Source: Kocuria turfanensis
GTDB taxonomy: Bacteria > Actinomycetota > Actinomycetes > Actinomycetales > Micrococcaceae
Direction of reading: 5' to 3'
Assembly: GCF_001580365.1 (NCBI RefSeq)
Contig: NZ_CP014480.1
Location: forward strand, 930,001 to 994,000
DNA length: 64,000 bases
Part shown: positions 57,101 through 64,000 of the stretch, one piece after another
Layout of the letters: each line of letters opens with the position of its first letter
How positions within the stretch are numbered: position 1 is the first letter of the stretch
Notes under the pieces: generated by a model
Databases searched by the model: none
Seen by the model: the letters and a program-made list of their open reading frames with translations, nothing else
Told to the model about the DNA's origin: nothing
Translations under genes and position numbers: made by a program

Positions 57101-58231
57101 AACCGGGTGCTCGGCGAGGGCCAGGACCTGGAGCAGCTCAAGGCCGAGCTGCACGACGAGATCCGGGCGGCCCTGGCCGAGTCCCTGGGCGCCGTCCCCT
57201 CGGCCGGTCCCGGCCGCTCCGGGCCCGGGGGGTCCGGGTCCCGCGGCGGCGCGGGCCGGCCCGCCCCCGTCCCGCCCCGGGCGGACGCCCCGGCGGCGCC
57301 GGCCCTCGAGCGCACGGGCCTGACCGCGTGGCCGGAGCCGGACCTGCCGCGCAGCGTGGAGACGACCGTGGCGGGACAGCGGATCACCGGCTGGCCGGCC
57401 CTCGTCCCGGAGCGGCCGCGGACGGGAGCGGCCCGGCCGCCGGGCCGGCGGGCCCCGGGCCGGGACGCCACCGTGGCGGTGCGCATCCTCTCCTCGGCCG
57501 CGGAGCAGCGGGCCGCCCAGCGCCGCGGGGTGATCACCCTGCTGCTGCTGCGCATCCCCTCCCCCGAGCGGTACGTGCTCGAGCACCTCAACAACAAGGA
57601 GAAGCTCGTCTTCACGCAGAACCCGCACGGGTCCGTGACCGAGCTCATCGCCGACTGCACGGTCGCGGCGATCGACAAGCTCACCCCGCCCGAGCCGCCG
57701 TTCACGCGCGCGGAGTACGACGCCCTGCACGAGCACGTGCGGGCCGAGCTCATCGACACGGTCTTCCAGGTCACCGCGCTGGTGGAGCAGGTGCTCTCCG
57801 GGGCCGCGCGGATCCGCAAGCAGCTGAAGCGGGCGCCCTCCCTCGCCGCGGTGAACTCGCTCAACGACGTCAAGGCCCAGCTGGAGCACCTGGTGCACCC
57901 CGGGTTCGTGGCCGCCACCGGCTACGACCAGCTCCAGCACCTGCCCCGCTACGTGCGGGCCATGGAGGTGCGGCTGGAGAAGCTCGCGGGGCACCTGCAG
58001 CGGGACACGGTGCACATGCTGGCGGTGCAGAAGCTCGAGGACGACTACGACGCCGCCCTGGACACCCTGCCGCCCGCGGCGCCGGTGCCCGAGGAGCTGC
58101 GCCGGGTGGCCTGGCTGATCGAGGAGCTGCGGGTGTCCCTGTTCGCCCAGGAGCTGGGCACCGCCCAGACGGTGTCGGAGAAGCGGATCCGCAAGGCCCT
58201 CAAGGACGCCCTGGAGGCCGCCCGGGCCTGA
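54143..58231 (+). CDS. hrpA: ATP-dependent RNA helicase HrpA
   Basis: This 1362-residue DEAH-box helicase shows GETGSGKTT at 40-48, TQPRRIAA, the DEAH motif (137-140), SATID and QRAGRCGR. The helicase-associated OB-fold and the long C-terminal DUF3418 region are present, so it is full length. HrpA unwinds mRNA and in Escherichia coli rescues stalled ribosomes. Several short low-complexity insertions (near residues 192, 230 and 1030-1110) are rich in Pro and Gly. The start is the ATG at 54143. Confidence 0.95.
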   Translation: MPASLSSPRTVVYPEDLPVSARREDIKRAISEHQVVVIAGETGSGKTTQIPKMCLELGLGEQGLIGHTQPRRIAARSVAERIASELGEKIGGTVGYQVRFTSEVGADSRIKLMTDGILLAEIQHDRLLRRYSTIIIDEAHERSLNIDFLLGYLRRILPRRPDLKIIITSATIDPERFARHFAPEPSGAAGPDAGGEPEPAPVIEVSGRTYPVEIRWRPLSEPRSGDGGPDAEDAGDGLEDEDRDPIDAVCDAVEELSHEPPGDILIFFAGEREIRDAQEALQAALHRIRGMSDAEVLPLFGRLSMAEQHRVFAPSGRRRIVLATNVAETSLTVPGIKYVIDPGTARISRYSARTKVQRLPIERISQASANQRAGRCGRVSDGICIRLYAEEDYLSRPEFTDPEILRTSLASVILQMTSVGVVKEPGDIERFPFVEPPESRAVKDGVALLRELGALKEPRGGTSGGAPRERRDEDGGGPLTAVGRQLAQLPVDPRLGRMIVEADRRGCAREVMVLAAALTVQDPRERPLEKRQQADELHKRFFDENSDFTSWLLLWRYVQEQQEELSSTRFRKLCQREFLNFLRIREWQDLYAQLRQMGQQVGIRVGKGREVDPSGKEREIHVSLLAGLLSHIGLKDERKREYQGARGSRFAVFPGSNLFKKSPDWIMSAELVETSRLWARVNAAIDPLWAEELAPHLVKRSVSEPHWSRAQGSVMAYEKVTLYGVPVVAQRRINFWRVDPELARELFIRHALVEGDWQTRHRFWARNRKRLAEVEELENRLRRKDLRVEDEALFAFYDARIPASVVSARHFDAWWKKARHQDEHLLDLDPEDLIAEDARDYDESLYPRQWVRRTPDGELVLDLVYEFAPGADQADGVTVRVPVLFLNQLDPAPFEWQIPGLRTELVTALIKSLPKAVRRNFVPAPDVARQAVRMLQEDFDPAVDALEPSLELVLRRLKGHVVPPGSWNWDAVPAHLRMRFEVRDRRNRVLGEGQDLEQLKAELHDEIRAALAESLGAVPSAGPGRSGPGGSGSRGGAGRPAPVPPRADAPAAPALERTGLTAWPEPDLPRSVETTVAGQRITGWPALVPERPRTGAARPPGRRAPGRDATVAVRILSSAAEQRAAQRRGVITLLLLRIPSPERYVLEHLNNKEKLVFTQNPHGSVTELIADCTVAAIDKLTPPEPPFTRAEYDALHEHVRAELIDTVFQVTALVEQVLSGAARIRKQLKRAPSLAAVNSLNDVKAQLEHLVHPGFVAATGYDQLQHLPRYVRAMEVRLEKLAGHLQRDTVHMLAVQKLEDDYDAALDTLPPAAPVPEELRRVAWLIEELRVSLFAQELGTAQTVSEKRIRKALKDALEAARA

Positions 58232-58271
58232 TCCGCCCGCGCCCGGCGCCCACGGGTCGGGCCCGGGGCGG

Positions 58272-58700
58272 TCAGGGCTGCGGGACCGAGCTGCCGTGCC
58301 CGGCGTCGACCAGGGCGGCCCGGATCCGGGCGGCGGCCTCGTCCATCGCGGACGCGTCCGGGTGCCGGTCCGCGTTGGCGAACTGGAACTGCTCGACGGA
58401 GTTCGCGGGCCACACGTGCACGTGGGTGTGCGGCACCTCGAAGCCCTGGATCATCTGGCCCACCCGCGCGGGCCGCCACACGGCGTCGAGGGCCCGGCCG
58501 ATCCTCCAGGAGACCACCATCAGGTGGGCGGCCAGGTCCTCGGGCAGGTCGATCCAGTGGTCGTACTCCTCGCGCGGGACCACCAGGGTGTGCCCCGGCC
58601 CGAGCGGTTCGATGGACAGGAACGCCACGCAGCGCTCGTCCTGCCACACGAAGCGGCCGGGGATCTCCCCCTCGATGATCTTGGTGAAGACGGTGCTCAC
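58272..58700 (-). CDS. HIT family protein (histidine triad)
   Basis: This is a 142-residue nucleotide-binding hydrolase. The triad appears as HTHVHVWP, and the N-terminal FTKIIEGEIPG is classical for Hint/FHIT-like proteins that cleave nucleoside phosphoramidates or dinucleotides. Length is normal for bacterial HIT proteins. GGAGCACCT precedes the GTG at 58700. The gene is convergent with hrpA. Confidence 0.92.
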   Translation of the reverse strand: MSTVFTKIIEGEIPGRFVWQDERCVAFLSIEPLGPGHTLVVPREEYDHWIDLPEDLAAHLMVVSWRIGRALDAVWRPARVGQMIQGFEVPHTHVHVWPANSVEQFQFANADRHPDASAMDEAAARIRAALVDAGHGSSVPQP

Positions 58701-58827
58701 AGGTGCTCCTTCGCTCCTCGGGCGGACGGGGTGTCCGCGGTCGGGTCCGTGGGGGGTGGCGGCCGCGCGGCGGCCGCGGTCCTGCCGCCCGTGCCGACCC
58801 GGCGGGGTCGGCACGGGGGCGGGGCGG

Positions 58828-59490
58828 CTACAGCCGCACGCGCTCCCCGGTGTCCAGGTGGCGGTACTCGGTGCCGTACTTGGCGGCGAACGCCGCCAGT
58901 TGCTTCTCGATGATGCCGAAGCCGTTGGCCGAGAGCAGCCCGTCGTGGATCTGGAAGACCTGCCGCGGGCGCACGGCCACGACGAAGTCGACGACCTCGG
59001 AGAGCTTGTTCCACGGCGCGTGGATCGGGGCGAGCAGCACCGGGACCTCCAGCCCGTGCGGCACCACGAAGGAGTCGCCGGGGTGGTAGACGGTGTCGTT
59101 GACCAGGTAGCCCACGTTGTCGACGGTGCGGATCAGCGGGTGGATCAGGGCGTGCTGACCGCCGAAGGTCCGCACCGTGAAGCCGTCCAGCTCCAGCACG
59201 GTCTCCGGCGCGGCGTCGTGCACGGAGGCCCCCTCCCCGAGCGCCTCCCGCAGCCCGGCGGCCACGGGCGCCGGGGCGTGCACCTGGACCTCCGGGTGCG
59301 CCCGCAGGTGCTCCTGCACGGGCTCGGCGTCCAGGTGGTCCGGGTGCACGTGGGTCACGAGCAGCACGTCCGTCCCGTCGAGGGCCCGGGCCAGCTCCTC
59401 CGGCCCGGAGAAGTTGCCCGGGTCGATGACCAGGACCCGGCCCTCGTTCTCGAGCCGGACGCACGAGTGGGTGTACTTGATCAGCTCCAT
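58828..59490 (-). CDS. metallo-beta-lactamase fold hydrolase, UlaG-like
   Basis: This 220-residue protein has the metal motif THVHPDHLD, ligands in F-G-G-Q-H and Y-H-P-G-D-S, and a late His. It resembles the UlaG/YtkL group of small MBL-fold hydrolases; substrate unknown. TAGGCT (59497-59502, minus strand) ends six bases before the ATG at 59490, so the mRNA is probably leaderless. It diverges from the Zur-like regulator. Confidence 0.85.
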   Translation of the reverse strand: MELIKYTHSCVRLENEGRVLVIDPGNFSGPEELARALDGTDVLLVTHVHPDHLDAEPVQEHLRAHPEVQVHAPAPVAAGLREALGEGASVHDAAPETVLELDGFTVRTFGGQHALIHPLIRTVDNVGYLVNDTVYHPGDSFVVPHGLEVPVLLAPIHAPWNKLSEVVDFVVAVRPRQVFQIHDGLLSANGFGIIEKQLAAFAAKYGTEYRHLDTGERVRL

Positions 59491-59562
59491 GGGCCCAGCC
59501 TAGCCCCGGCCCCGGCGCCGCCCGGGGAGCGTGCCGGCCCCGGCCTTGTTAAGCTGGTGGCT

Positions 59563-59582
59563 CGCCCGGACGCGTCCGGGCG
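59563..59582. promoter_or_regulatory. 20-bp perfect palindrome in the Zur-like leader
   Basis: A perfect 20-bp GC-only-rich palindrome with centre ACGCGT lies 7-26 bases after the TAAGCT -10 box (59550-59555) and 52 bases before the GTG at 59634. It could be an operator at the transcription start, or a hairpin at the mRNA 5' end. It does not look like the AT-rich Zur or Fur consensus. Confidence 0.4.
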
Positions 59583-59633
59583 CCGGCGGCCGGACCGGGC
59601 GCCGGGCGGAGCAGACCGACGAGAGGACGAGGC

Positions 59634-60059
59634 GTGAGCGTGCGAACCGGCGGGGGCGGTGAGGTCCGCAACACCCGGCAGCGCCGTGCCGTCAGCCAGG
59701 CCCTGGCCTCCCTGGAGGACTTCATCTCCACGCAGGACCTGCACGCGCTGCTGCGGGAGCGCGGCGAGTCCGTCTCCCTGGCCACGACCTACCGGATCCT
59801 GCAGTCGATGTCCGAGCTCGGGGAGCTGGACGTCCTGCGCGGCGGCGACGGCGAGGCGATCTACCGCCGCTGCGCCGCCGAGCACCACCACCACCACCTG
59901 GTCTGCCGCCGCTGCGGCGCCGCCGTGGAGCTGGAGGCCCCCACGGTCGAGGAGTGGGCCGGGCGCACCGCCGCCGCCCACGGCTTCACCGAGGTGGACC
60001 ACACGATCGAGATCACCGGCCTGTGCGCCGCCTGCAGCGCACGGCGCGCCGATGGCTGA
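59634..60059 (+). CDS. Fur family regulator, Zur-like
   Basis: This 141-residue metal-sensing repressor has a winged-helix domain (NTRQRRAVSQAL with SLATTYRILQ) followed by the dimer and metal domain. The HHHHHLVCRRC run and the later CAAC supply the structural zinc Cys4 site and sensory ligands. This pattern fits Zur better than Fur. GAGAGGA precedes the GTG at 59634. Its end overlaps the lipid kinase gene by 8 bp. Target genes are not in this window. Confidence 0.88.
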   Translation: MSVRTGGGGEVRNTRQRRAVSQALASLEDFISTQDLHALLRERGESVSLATTYRILQSMSELGELDVLRGGDGEAIYRRCAAEHHHHHLVCRRCGAAVELEAPTVEEWAGRTAAAHGFTEVDHTIEITGLCAACSARRADG

Positions 60060-61008
60060 GCCGGCGCTCCCCCGCGGCACCTTCGTCCTCGCCGTCAACC
60101 CCCGCGCCGGCCGCGGCCGGGCCCTGGCGGAGGCGCACCGGGCCGCGGACCTGCTGCGCACCGGCGGAGACGACGCCGTGGTGCTCTCCGCCGCGGACCT
60201 CGACACCCTGGTGACGATGGTCCGCGACCGGCTCCGCGCCGCCGCGCTCTCCATCCGAGCCCTGGTGGTCGTGGGCGGGGACGGGATGGTCCAGGCCGGC
60301 CTGGGGGTGCTCGTGGAGCTCGCCGAGCAGGGCGTCGAGATCCCGCTGGGCGTGGTGCCCTGCGGCACCGGCAACGACCTGGCCCGTCACCTGTCCGTCC
60401 CCCTGCGGGACCCGGTGGGCGCGGCCGGACGGATCCTGCGCCGGCTCGACGACCCGGTCCCGCGCCGGCTCGACGTCGGCCGCGTCCGGTTCCCGGACGG
60501 GCGCACCCGCTGCTTCGGGACCGCCCTGTGCGCCGGCTTCGACGCCGTGGTGAACGAGCGGGCCAACCGCTGGCCGCGCCTGACCGGGCCCGGCACGTAC
60601 CTGCTGGCCGTCCTGGTGGAGATCGTGCGGCTGCGCACCGTCGCCTACCGGCTGGAGGTCGAGGACGCCGCGGGCCGGTGCCGCCCGGAGGACCGGGCGG
60701 GGGTGCTCCTGAACGTGGCCAACACCTCCTCGATCGGCGGCGGGCTGCCCGTCGTGCCCGGCGCCCGGGAGGACGACGGGCTGCTGGAGCTGTTCACCGT
60801 GGCGCCCCTGGGCCGGGCGAAGTTCCTGGTCCTGTTCCCGCGGCTGTTCTCGGGGCGCCACGTCGCCCTGCCCAGCGTGCGCATCGAGCAGGTGCGCTCG
60901 GTGCGCGTGGCGGCCCCGGGCGTCACCGCCTACGCCGACGGGGAGCGCCTCGGCCCGCTGCCCGTGCGGGTGGACGTGCTCCCCGCGGCGGTGCGGATCC
61001 TGGCCTGA
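60052..61008 (+). CDS. diacylglycerol kinase family lipid kinase
   Basis: This 318-residue kinase of the DagK/DgkB/YegS family has NPRAGRGRA, VVGGDGMVQAGLG and VPCGTGNDLARHL, which bind ATP and Mg, and ends with the A-D-G-E-R-L type C-terminal domain. It phosphorylates diacylglycerol or a related lipid. The glycine-rich loop reads GGDGM rather than GGDGT. Its ATG lies inside the end of the Zur-like gene, so the two are co-translated. Confidence 0.9.
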   Translation: MAEPALPRGTFVLAVNPRAGRGRALAEAHRAADLLRTGGDDAVVLSAADLDTLVTMVRDRLRAAALSIRALVVVGGDGMVQAGLGVLVELAEQGVEIPLGVVPCGTGNDLARHLSVPLRDPVGAAGRILRRLDDPVPRRLDVGRVRFPDGRTRCFGTALCAGFDAVVNERANRWPRLTGPGTYLLAVLVEIVRLRTVAYRLEVEDAAGRCRPEDRAGVLLNVANTSSIGGGLPVVPGAREDDGLLELFTVAPLGRAKFLVLFPRLFSGRHVALPSVRIEQVRSVRVAAPGVTAYADGERLGPLPVRVDVLPAAVRILA

Positions 61009-61030
61009 GCCCTCCGGCGCCCGGCGTCCC

Positions 61031-61095
61031 AGCCCGGCAGCTCAGCCCGGTAGCTCAGCGCCTCGGGTCAGCGCCTCGGGTCAGCGCGGCGGCTC
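61031..61095. repeat. 13-bp tandem repeat, 5 copies, across the CNNM stop codon
   Basis: Five 13-bp units of the form agcNcN...ctc/gtc run from 61031 to 61095; the two central units (61057-61069, 61070-61082) are identical. The stop codon of the CBS protein gene (61081-61083, minus strand) falls within the array. The period is not a multiple of three, so the copies beyond the stop read in other frames. Confidence 0.75.
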
Positions 61096-62163
61096 CGAGA
61101 AGTCGACCCGGTCCCCGCGGCGCTGGCGGCGGTCCTGCGTGGTGTCGCGGATCTCGCCCACGAGCTCCTCGATGACGTCCTCCAGGAACAGCACGCCCAG
61201 CGTCCGCCCGCCCGCGTCGACCACCCGGGCCAGGTGCGAGCCGGTGCGCTGCATCGCCGCGAGGGCGTCGTCGATCTCGATCTCGGGCCGCAGGTTGGCC
61301 AGGGAGCGGACCCGGGTCACCGGCACGGGCTCGTTGTACCGGCTGCCCGGGATGGAGAGCACGTCCTTGATGTGCAGATAGCCGTTGAGCACGCCGTCGT
61401 CCTCGGTGAGGGCGAAGCGCGAGAAGCCGGTGCGGGCCACCGCCTTCTCGACCTCCGCCGGGGACACGTCCTCCGGCAGGGTGACGAGCTCGTGCAGCGG
61501 CACCATGACGTCGGCGGTGCGCTTGGCGGAGAACTCCAGGGCCCCGGAGAGCAGGCCGGTCTGGTCGGCCACGGTGCCCTCCTTCGTGGACTCCGCGACG
61601 ATGGACTGCAGCTCGTCGAGGGTGAAGGTCGAGGACACCTCGTCCTTCGGCTCGATGCCCATGAGCTTCAGGACGTGGTTGGCCGACCAGTTCAGCGTCG
61701 CGATGACGGGCTTGACCACCCGCGAGACGAACACCAGCGGCGGGGCCAGCAGCAGCACCGCGCGGTCGGCGGCCGAGACGGACATGTTCTTGGGCACCAT
61801 CTCGCCGAAGACCACGTGCAGGAAGGTGACCACGACCAGCGCCGTGAGGAACCCGCTGACATCGGCCACCTCGGCGGGCACGCCCAGGTGCTCCAGCGGC
61901 CCGGAGACGATGTGGTGCAGGGCGGGCTCGGAGATGTTGAGGATCAGCAGCGAGCACACCGTGATGCCCAGCTGGCAGCAGGCCAGCATGAGGGAGACCC
62001 GCTCCATCGCGTACAGCGCGGTGCGCGCACGCTTGTTCCCGGCCTCGGCGAGCGGCTCGATCTGGCTGCGCCGCGCGGACATGACGGCGAACTCGCCGCC
62101 CACGAAGAAGGCGTTGCCGGCCAGGAGGACCACCAGCCACGCCAGGCCTGCCCAGTCGCTCAT
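61081..62163 (-). CDS. CNNM/CorC-type membrane protein with CBS pair, second copy
   Basis: This 360-residue protein has a DUF21 domain with four helices (1-150, including FGEMVPKNMSV) and two CBS domains (about 210-335) but no CorC/HlyC C-terminal domain. Such proteins are called hemolysin-like and take part in Mg or Co homeostasis. The ATG at 62163 overlaps the paralogue upstream by 4 bp. The two are likely products of gene duplication and may form a hetero-oligomer. Confidence 0.9.
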   Translation of the reverse strand: MSDWAGLAWLVVLLAGNAFFVGGEFAVMSARRSQIEPLAEAGNKRARTALYAMERVSLMLACCQLGITVCSLLILNISEPALHHIVSGPLEHLGVPAEVADVSGFLTALVVVTFLHVVFGEMVPKNMSVSAADRAVLLLAPPLVFVSRVVKPVIATLNWSANHVLKLMGIEPKDEVSSTFTLDELQSIVAESTKEGTVADQTGLLSGALEFSAKRTADVMVPLHELVTLPEDVSPAEVEKAVARTGFSRFALTEDDGVLNGYLHIKDVLSIPGSRYNEPVPVTRVRSLANLRPEIEIDDALAAMQRTGSHLARVVDAGGRTLGVLFLEDVIEELVGEIRDTTQDRRQRRGDRVDFSEPPR

Positions 62164-63506
62164 CGTGCCTCCTCCCCGGCCGCGGCCGCTCCGGTGTCCT
62201 GCTGGTCGTCCGCGGACGGGACGAAGCGGATGCGGTCCACGCGCCGGCCGTCCATCCGGGCGACCTCCAGCGTCCCGCCCTTGACGGGCACCGCGTCCCC
62301 GGGTCGCGGGATCTGCCCGAGCCGGTCCATCATGAACCCGCCCATGGTCTCGTAGGCAGGGCCGTCCTCGATGTCGAGCTCGGTGATCTGCTCGGACACC
62401 TCGTCGGGGCGCATCAGGCCGGGGAAGTACCACTCGCCGGTGGCCGACTGCAGGGCCCCGAGGGTGAGCCGGTCGTGCTCGTCGGAGACCTCCCCGACCA
62501 CCTCCTCCACGAGGTCCTCGAGGGTGACGACGCCGGCGGTGCCGCCCCACTCGTCGACGACCACGGCCATCTGCAGCCCGCCGGAGCGCAGCTGCACGAG
62601 CAGCGAGTCCAGGTGCACGGTCTCGGGCACGCGCAGGACCTCCTCCATGATCGCCCCGCACTCCAGGGCGGCCCGGCGCTCCGACGGCACGGCCACGGCC
62701 TTCTTGATGTGCACCACGCCGCGGACGTCGTCCGGGGAGTCGTCCATGACGGGGAAGCGGGAGTGCCCGCTGCGGGAGGCCAGCGCCACGACGTCCGCCA
62801 CGGACTCGTGGGAGTCGAGCATCTGCACCCGGATCCGCGGCGTCATCACGTCCGCGGCGGTGCGCTCGGCGAACGTCAGGGTCTTGGCCACGAAGTTGGC
62901 GGTGCCGACGTCGAGCGTGCCCATCTTCGCGGAGCGGCGCACCATCGAGGACAGCTCCTCGGGCGAGCGCGCCCCGGAGAGCTCCTCCTTGGCCTCCATG
63001 CCGAACAGGTGCAGCACCCGGTTGGCGACGCCGTTGAGCGTGAGCACGAAGGGCTTGAACACCGCGGTGAACAGCAGCTGCGGGCGGGCGACGACCCGCC
63101 CCACCCGGAAGGCCTCCGCGATGGCCCAGTTCTTCGGGACCAGCTCCCCCAGCAGCATCGACAGCAGCGTGGAGATGAGCATGGACAGGGCCAGGGTGGC
63201 CCCGCCGGCGGCGGTCACGGACAGGCCGGTCAGCTCGGCGATCGGCTCGCGCAGGAAGGACTGCAGCGCCAGGTCCAGGGTGTAGCCGGTGAGCAGGGTG
63301 GTGAGGGTGATGCCCAGCTGGCAGCTGGAGAGCTGCGTGGAGAGGGACTTCAGGCACTTCAGCAGGGGCTCGGCCGCCCGGTCGCCCTCGGCGATCGCGC
63401 GGCGGACCGTGGTCTGGTCCAGGGCCACGAGGGAGAACTCCACGGCCACGAAGAAGCCCGTGCCCAGGATCAGGAGCAGGCCGGAGGCCAGCAGCAACCA
63501 CTCCAT
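62160..63506 (-). CDS. CNNM/CorC-type membrane protein with CBS pair and CorC domain
   Basis: This 448-residue protein has a DUF21 membrane domain with LLGELVPKNWAI, then a CBS pair with V-V-D-E-W-G-G-T-A-G-V-V-T near residue 320, and a C-terminal CorC/HlyC domain (~350-430). It is predicted to act in divalent cation efflux or Mg homeostasis. The ATG at 63506 overlaps the stop of a 45-codon upstream ORF (TGATG), with GGAGGC upstream. The C-terminal ~15 residues are Ala/Glu-rich. Confidence 0.92.
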   Translation of the reverse strand: MEWLLLASGLLLILGTGFFVAVEFSLVALDQTTVRRAIAEGDRAAEPLLKCLKSLSTQLSSCQLGITLTTLLTGYTLDLALQSFLREPIAELTGLSVTAAGGATLALSMLISTLLSMLLGELVPKNWAIAEAFRVGRVVARPQLLFTAVFKPFVLTLNGVANRVLHLFGMEAKEELSGARSPEELSSMVRRSAKMGTLDVGTANFVAKTLTFAERTAADVMTPRIRVQMLDSHESVADVVALASRSGHSRFPVMDDSPDDVRGVVHIKKAVAVPSERRAALECGAIMEEVLRVPETVHLDSLLVQLRSGGLQMAVVVDEWGGTAGVVTLEDLVEEVVGEVSDEHDRLTLGALQSATGEWYFPGLMRPDEVSEQITELDIEDGPAYETMGGFMMDRLGQIPRPGDAVPVKGGTLEVARMDGRRVDRIRFVPSADDQQDTGAAAAGEEAR

Positions 63507-63643
63507 CAGGCGCTGCCTCCCCGGGGGGACCGCCGGCCCGGGGCCAGGCGGTCGGGGGCTGGTGGGGGGTCGGTGGGTGAGCCGGCTCGGGGGCCGCGGC
63601 GGGGAGTGCCGCGGCCGGGCCGGCAACTACTGAAGGAGTCCAT
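63506..63643 (-). other. 45-codon upstream ORF overlapping CNNM start
   Basis: An ATG at 63643 opens a 45-codon frame rich in Pro, Arg and Gly that ends in TGA overlapping the CNNM ATG by one base. TACCCT (63654-63659, minus strand) lies ten bases upstream of the ATG. A 7-bp hairpin (ggagtcc/ggactcc, 63635-63652) covers the ATG. It could be a translational control element for a metal transporter, or the terminator of the GuaB1 gene; chance coding is also possible. Confidence 0.35.
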
Positions 63644-63684
63644 GAGGACTCCAGGGTACCGGAGCGGGACCCGCCGGCGCGTGC

Positions 63685-64000
63685 TCAGGACCAGCTGACG
63701 GGGCGCGCCCTGCCCTCCTCGTAGCCGGAGGCGGACTGGATGCCGACCACCGCGCGCGCCGCGAACTGCTCGAGGCTGGTGGCCCCCGCGTAGGTCATGG
63801 AGCTGCGCACGCCGGCGGTGATCTGGTCCACGAGGTCCTCCACGCCGGGGCGCTCGGGGTCCAGGTACATCTTGGAGCTGGAGATGCCCTCCTCGAACAG
63901 GCCCTTGCGGGCCCGGGCGAAGGCGCCCTCGCCCCGGGTGCGCTCGCGCACGGCGCGGGTGGACGCCATCCCGAAGCTCTCCTTGTACGCACGCCCGTCG
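63685..64000 (-). CDS. GuaB1-type IMP dehydrogenase-related protein, C-terminal part
   Basis: Only the last ~104 residues are in the window; the frame is open to the edge. The segment SSSKMYLDPERPGVEDLVDQ followed by RSSMTYAGA is characteristic of the actinobacterial GuaB1 group, which has been described as GMP reductase in mycobacteria rather than IMP dehydrogenase. The stop is at 63685. A GuaB1 gene next to CNNM/CBS genes is a common actinobacterial arrangement. Confidence 0.85.
   Translation of the reverse strand, partial: DGRAYKESFGMASTRAVRERTRGEGAFARARKGLFEEGISSSKMYLDPERPGVEDLVDQITAGVRSSMTYAGATSLEQFAARAVVGIQSASGYEEGRARPVSWS

Noticed and set aside
54301-59637. A 1778-codon plus-strand frame and a 1336-codon minus-strand frame (54005-58015) over hrpA
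   Set aside because: Both are shadows of hrpA in other frames, full of Arg, Gly, Ala and Pro with no recognisable fold.

Overview
This window is chromosomal DNA from a very high-GC actinobacterium. Near-total G/C at third codon positions, GTG starts, an Asp-type MurA, NucS, a GuaB1 fragment and a Rho with a huge Arg/Asp/Asn/Gln-rich insertion all point to Actinobacteria. The best guess is Micrococcaceae, for example Kocuria or a relative; genus level is inference. Nearly everything is housekeeping. I see no insertion sequence, prophage, CRISPR array or restriction/defence island, and no clearly new biological system.

Layout. 1-5.4 kb: a truncated MFS transporter, an aquaporin, an ADP-ribosylglycohydrolase-like protein, a DEDDh exonuclease and a phosphotransferase. 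5.4-9.8 kb: the conserved run rdgB-rph-MBL hydrolase-murI-DUF2017-clpS (minus strand). 9.8-11.9 kb: the NAD salvage pair pncB-pncA. 12-16.8 kb: a DEAD-box helicase, DUF3039 and a two-gene ABC exporter. 17-21 kb: a thioredoxin-like YbbN, an AI-2E family transporter, a small Zn-ribbon protein, the mismatch endonuclease NucS and a cold-shock protein. 21-30.4 kb: murA and the complete F1Fo ATP synthase operon with two AtpI/AtpZ-like genes.

30.4-48.9 kb (minus strand) follows the ancestral actinobacterial order argS-lysA-hom-thrC-thrB-rho-prfA-prmC-sua5-wecA-atpI. Two departures stand out: rpmE is missing between rho and prfA, and a four-gene cell-surface polysaccharide cassette (CapD-type dehydratase, two glycosyltransferases and a divergent epimerase) sits between sua5 and the wecA-like gene. 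A tRNA-Arg(CCG) gene is divergent from argS. 49-54 kb holds an APC permease, a small membrane protein and a three-gene ABC importer of the aromatic amino acid/TrpXYZ type. 54-64 kb holds hrpA, a HIT protein, an MBL hydrolase, a Zur-like regulator, a lipid kinase, two CNNM/CBS membrane proteins and the C-terminal end of a GuaB1-type protein.

The most useful non-textbook signals are architectural. Fourteen start codons lie 6-9 nt after a TANNNT -10 hexamer, which predicts widespread leaderless transcription and fixes several starts. Three membrane-protein genes are preceded by short overlapping upstream ORFs. Several genes carry small tandem repeats at or across their 3' ends. MurA has Asp in place of the catalytic Cys that fosfomycin attacks.
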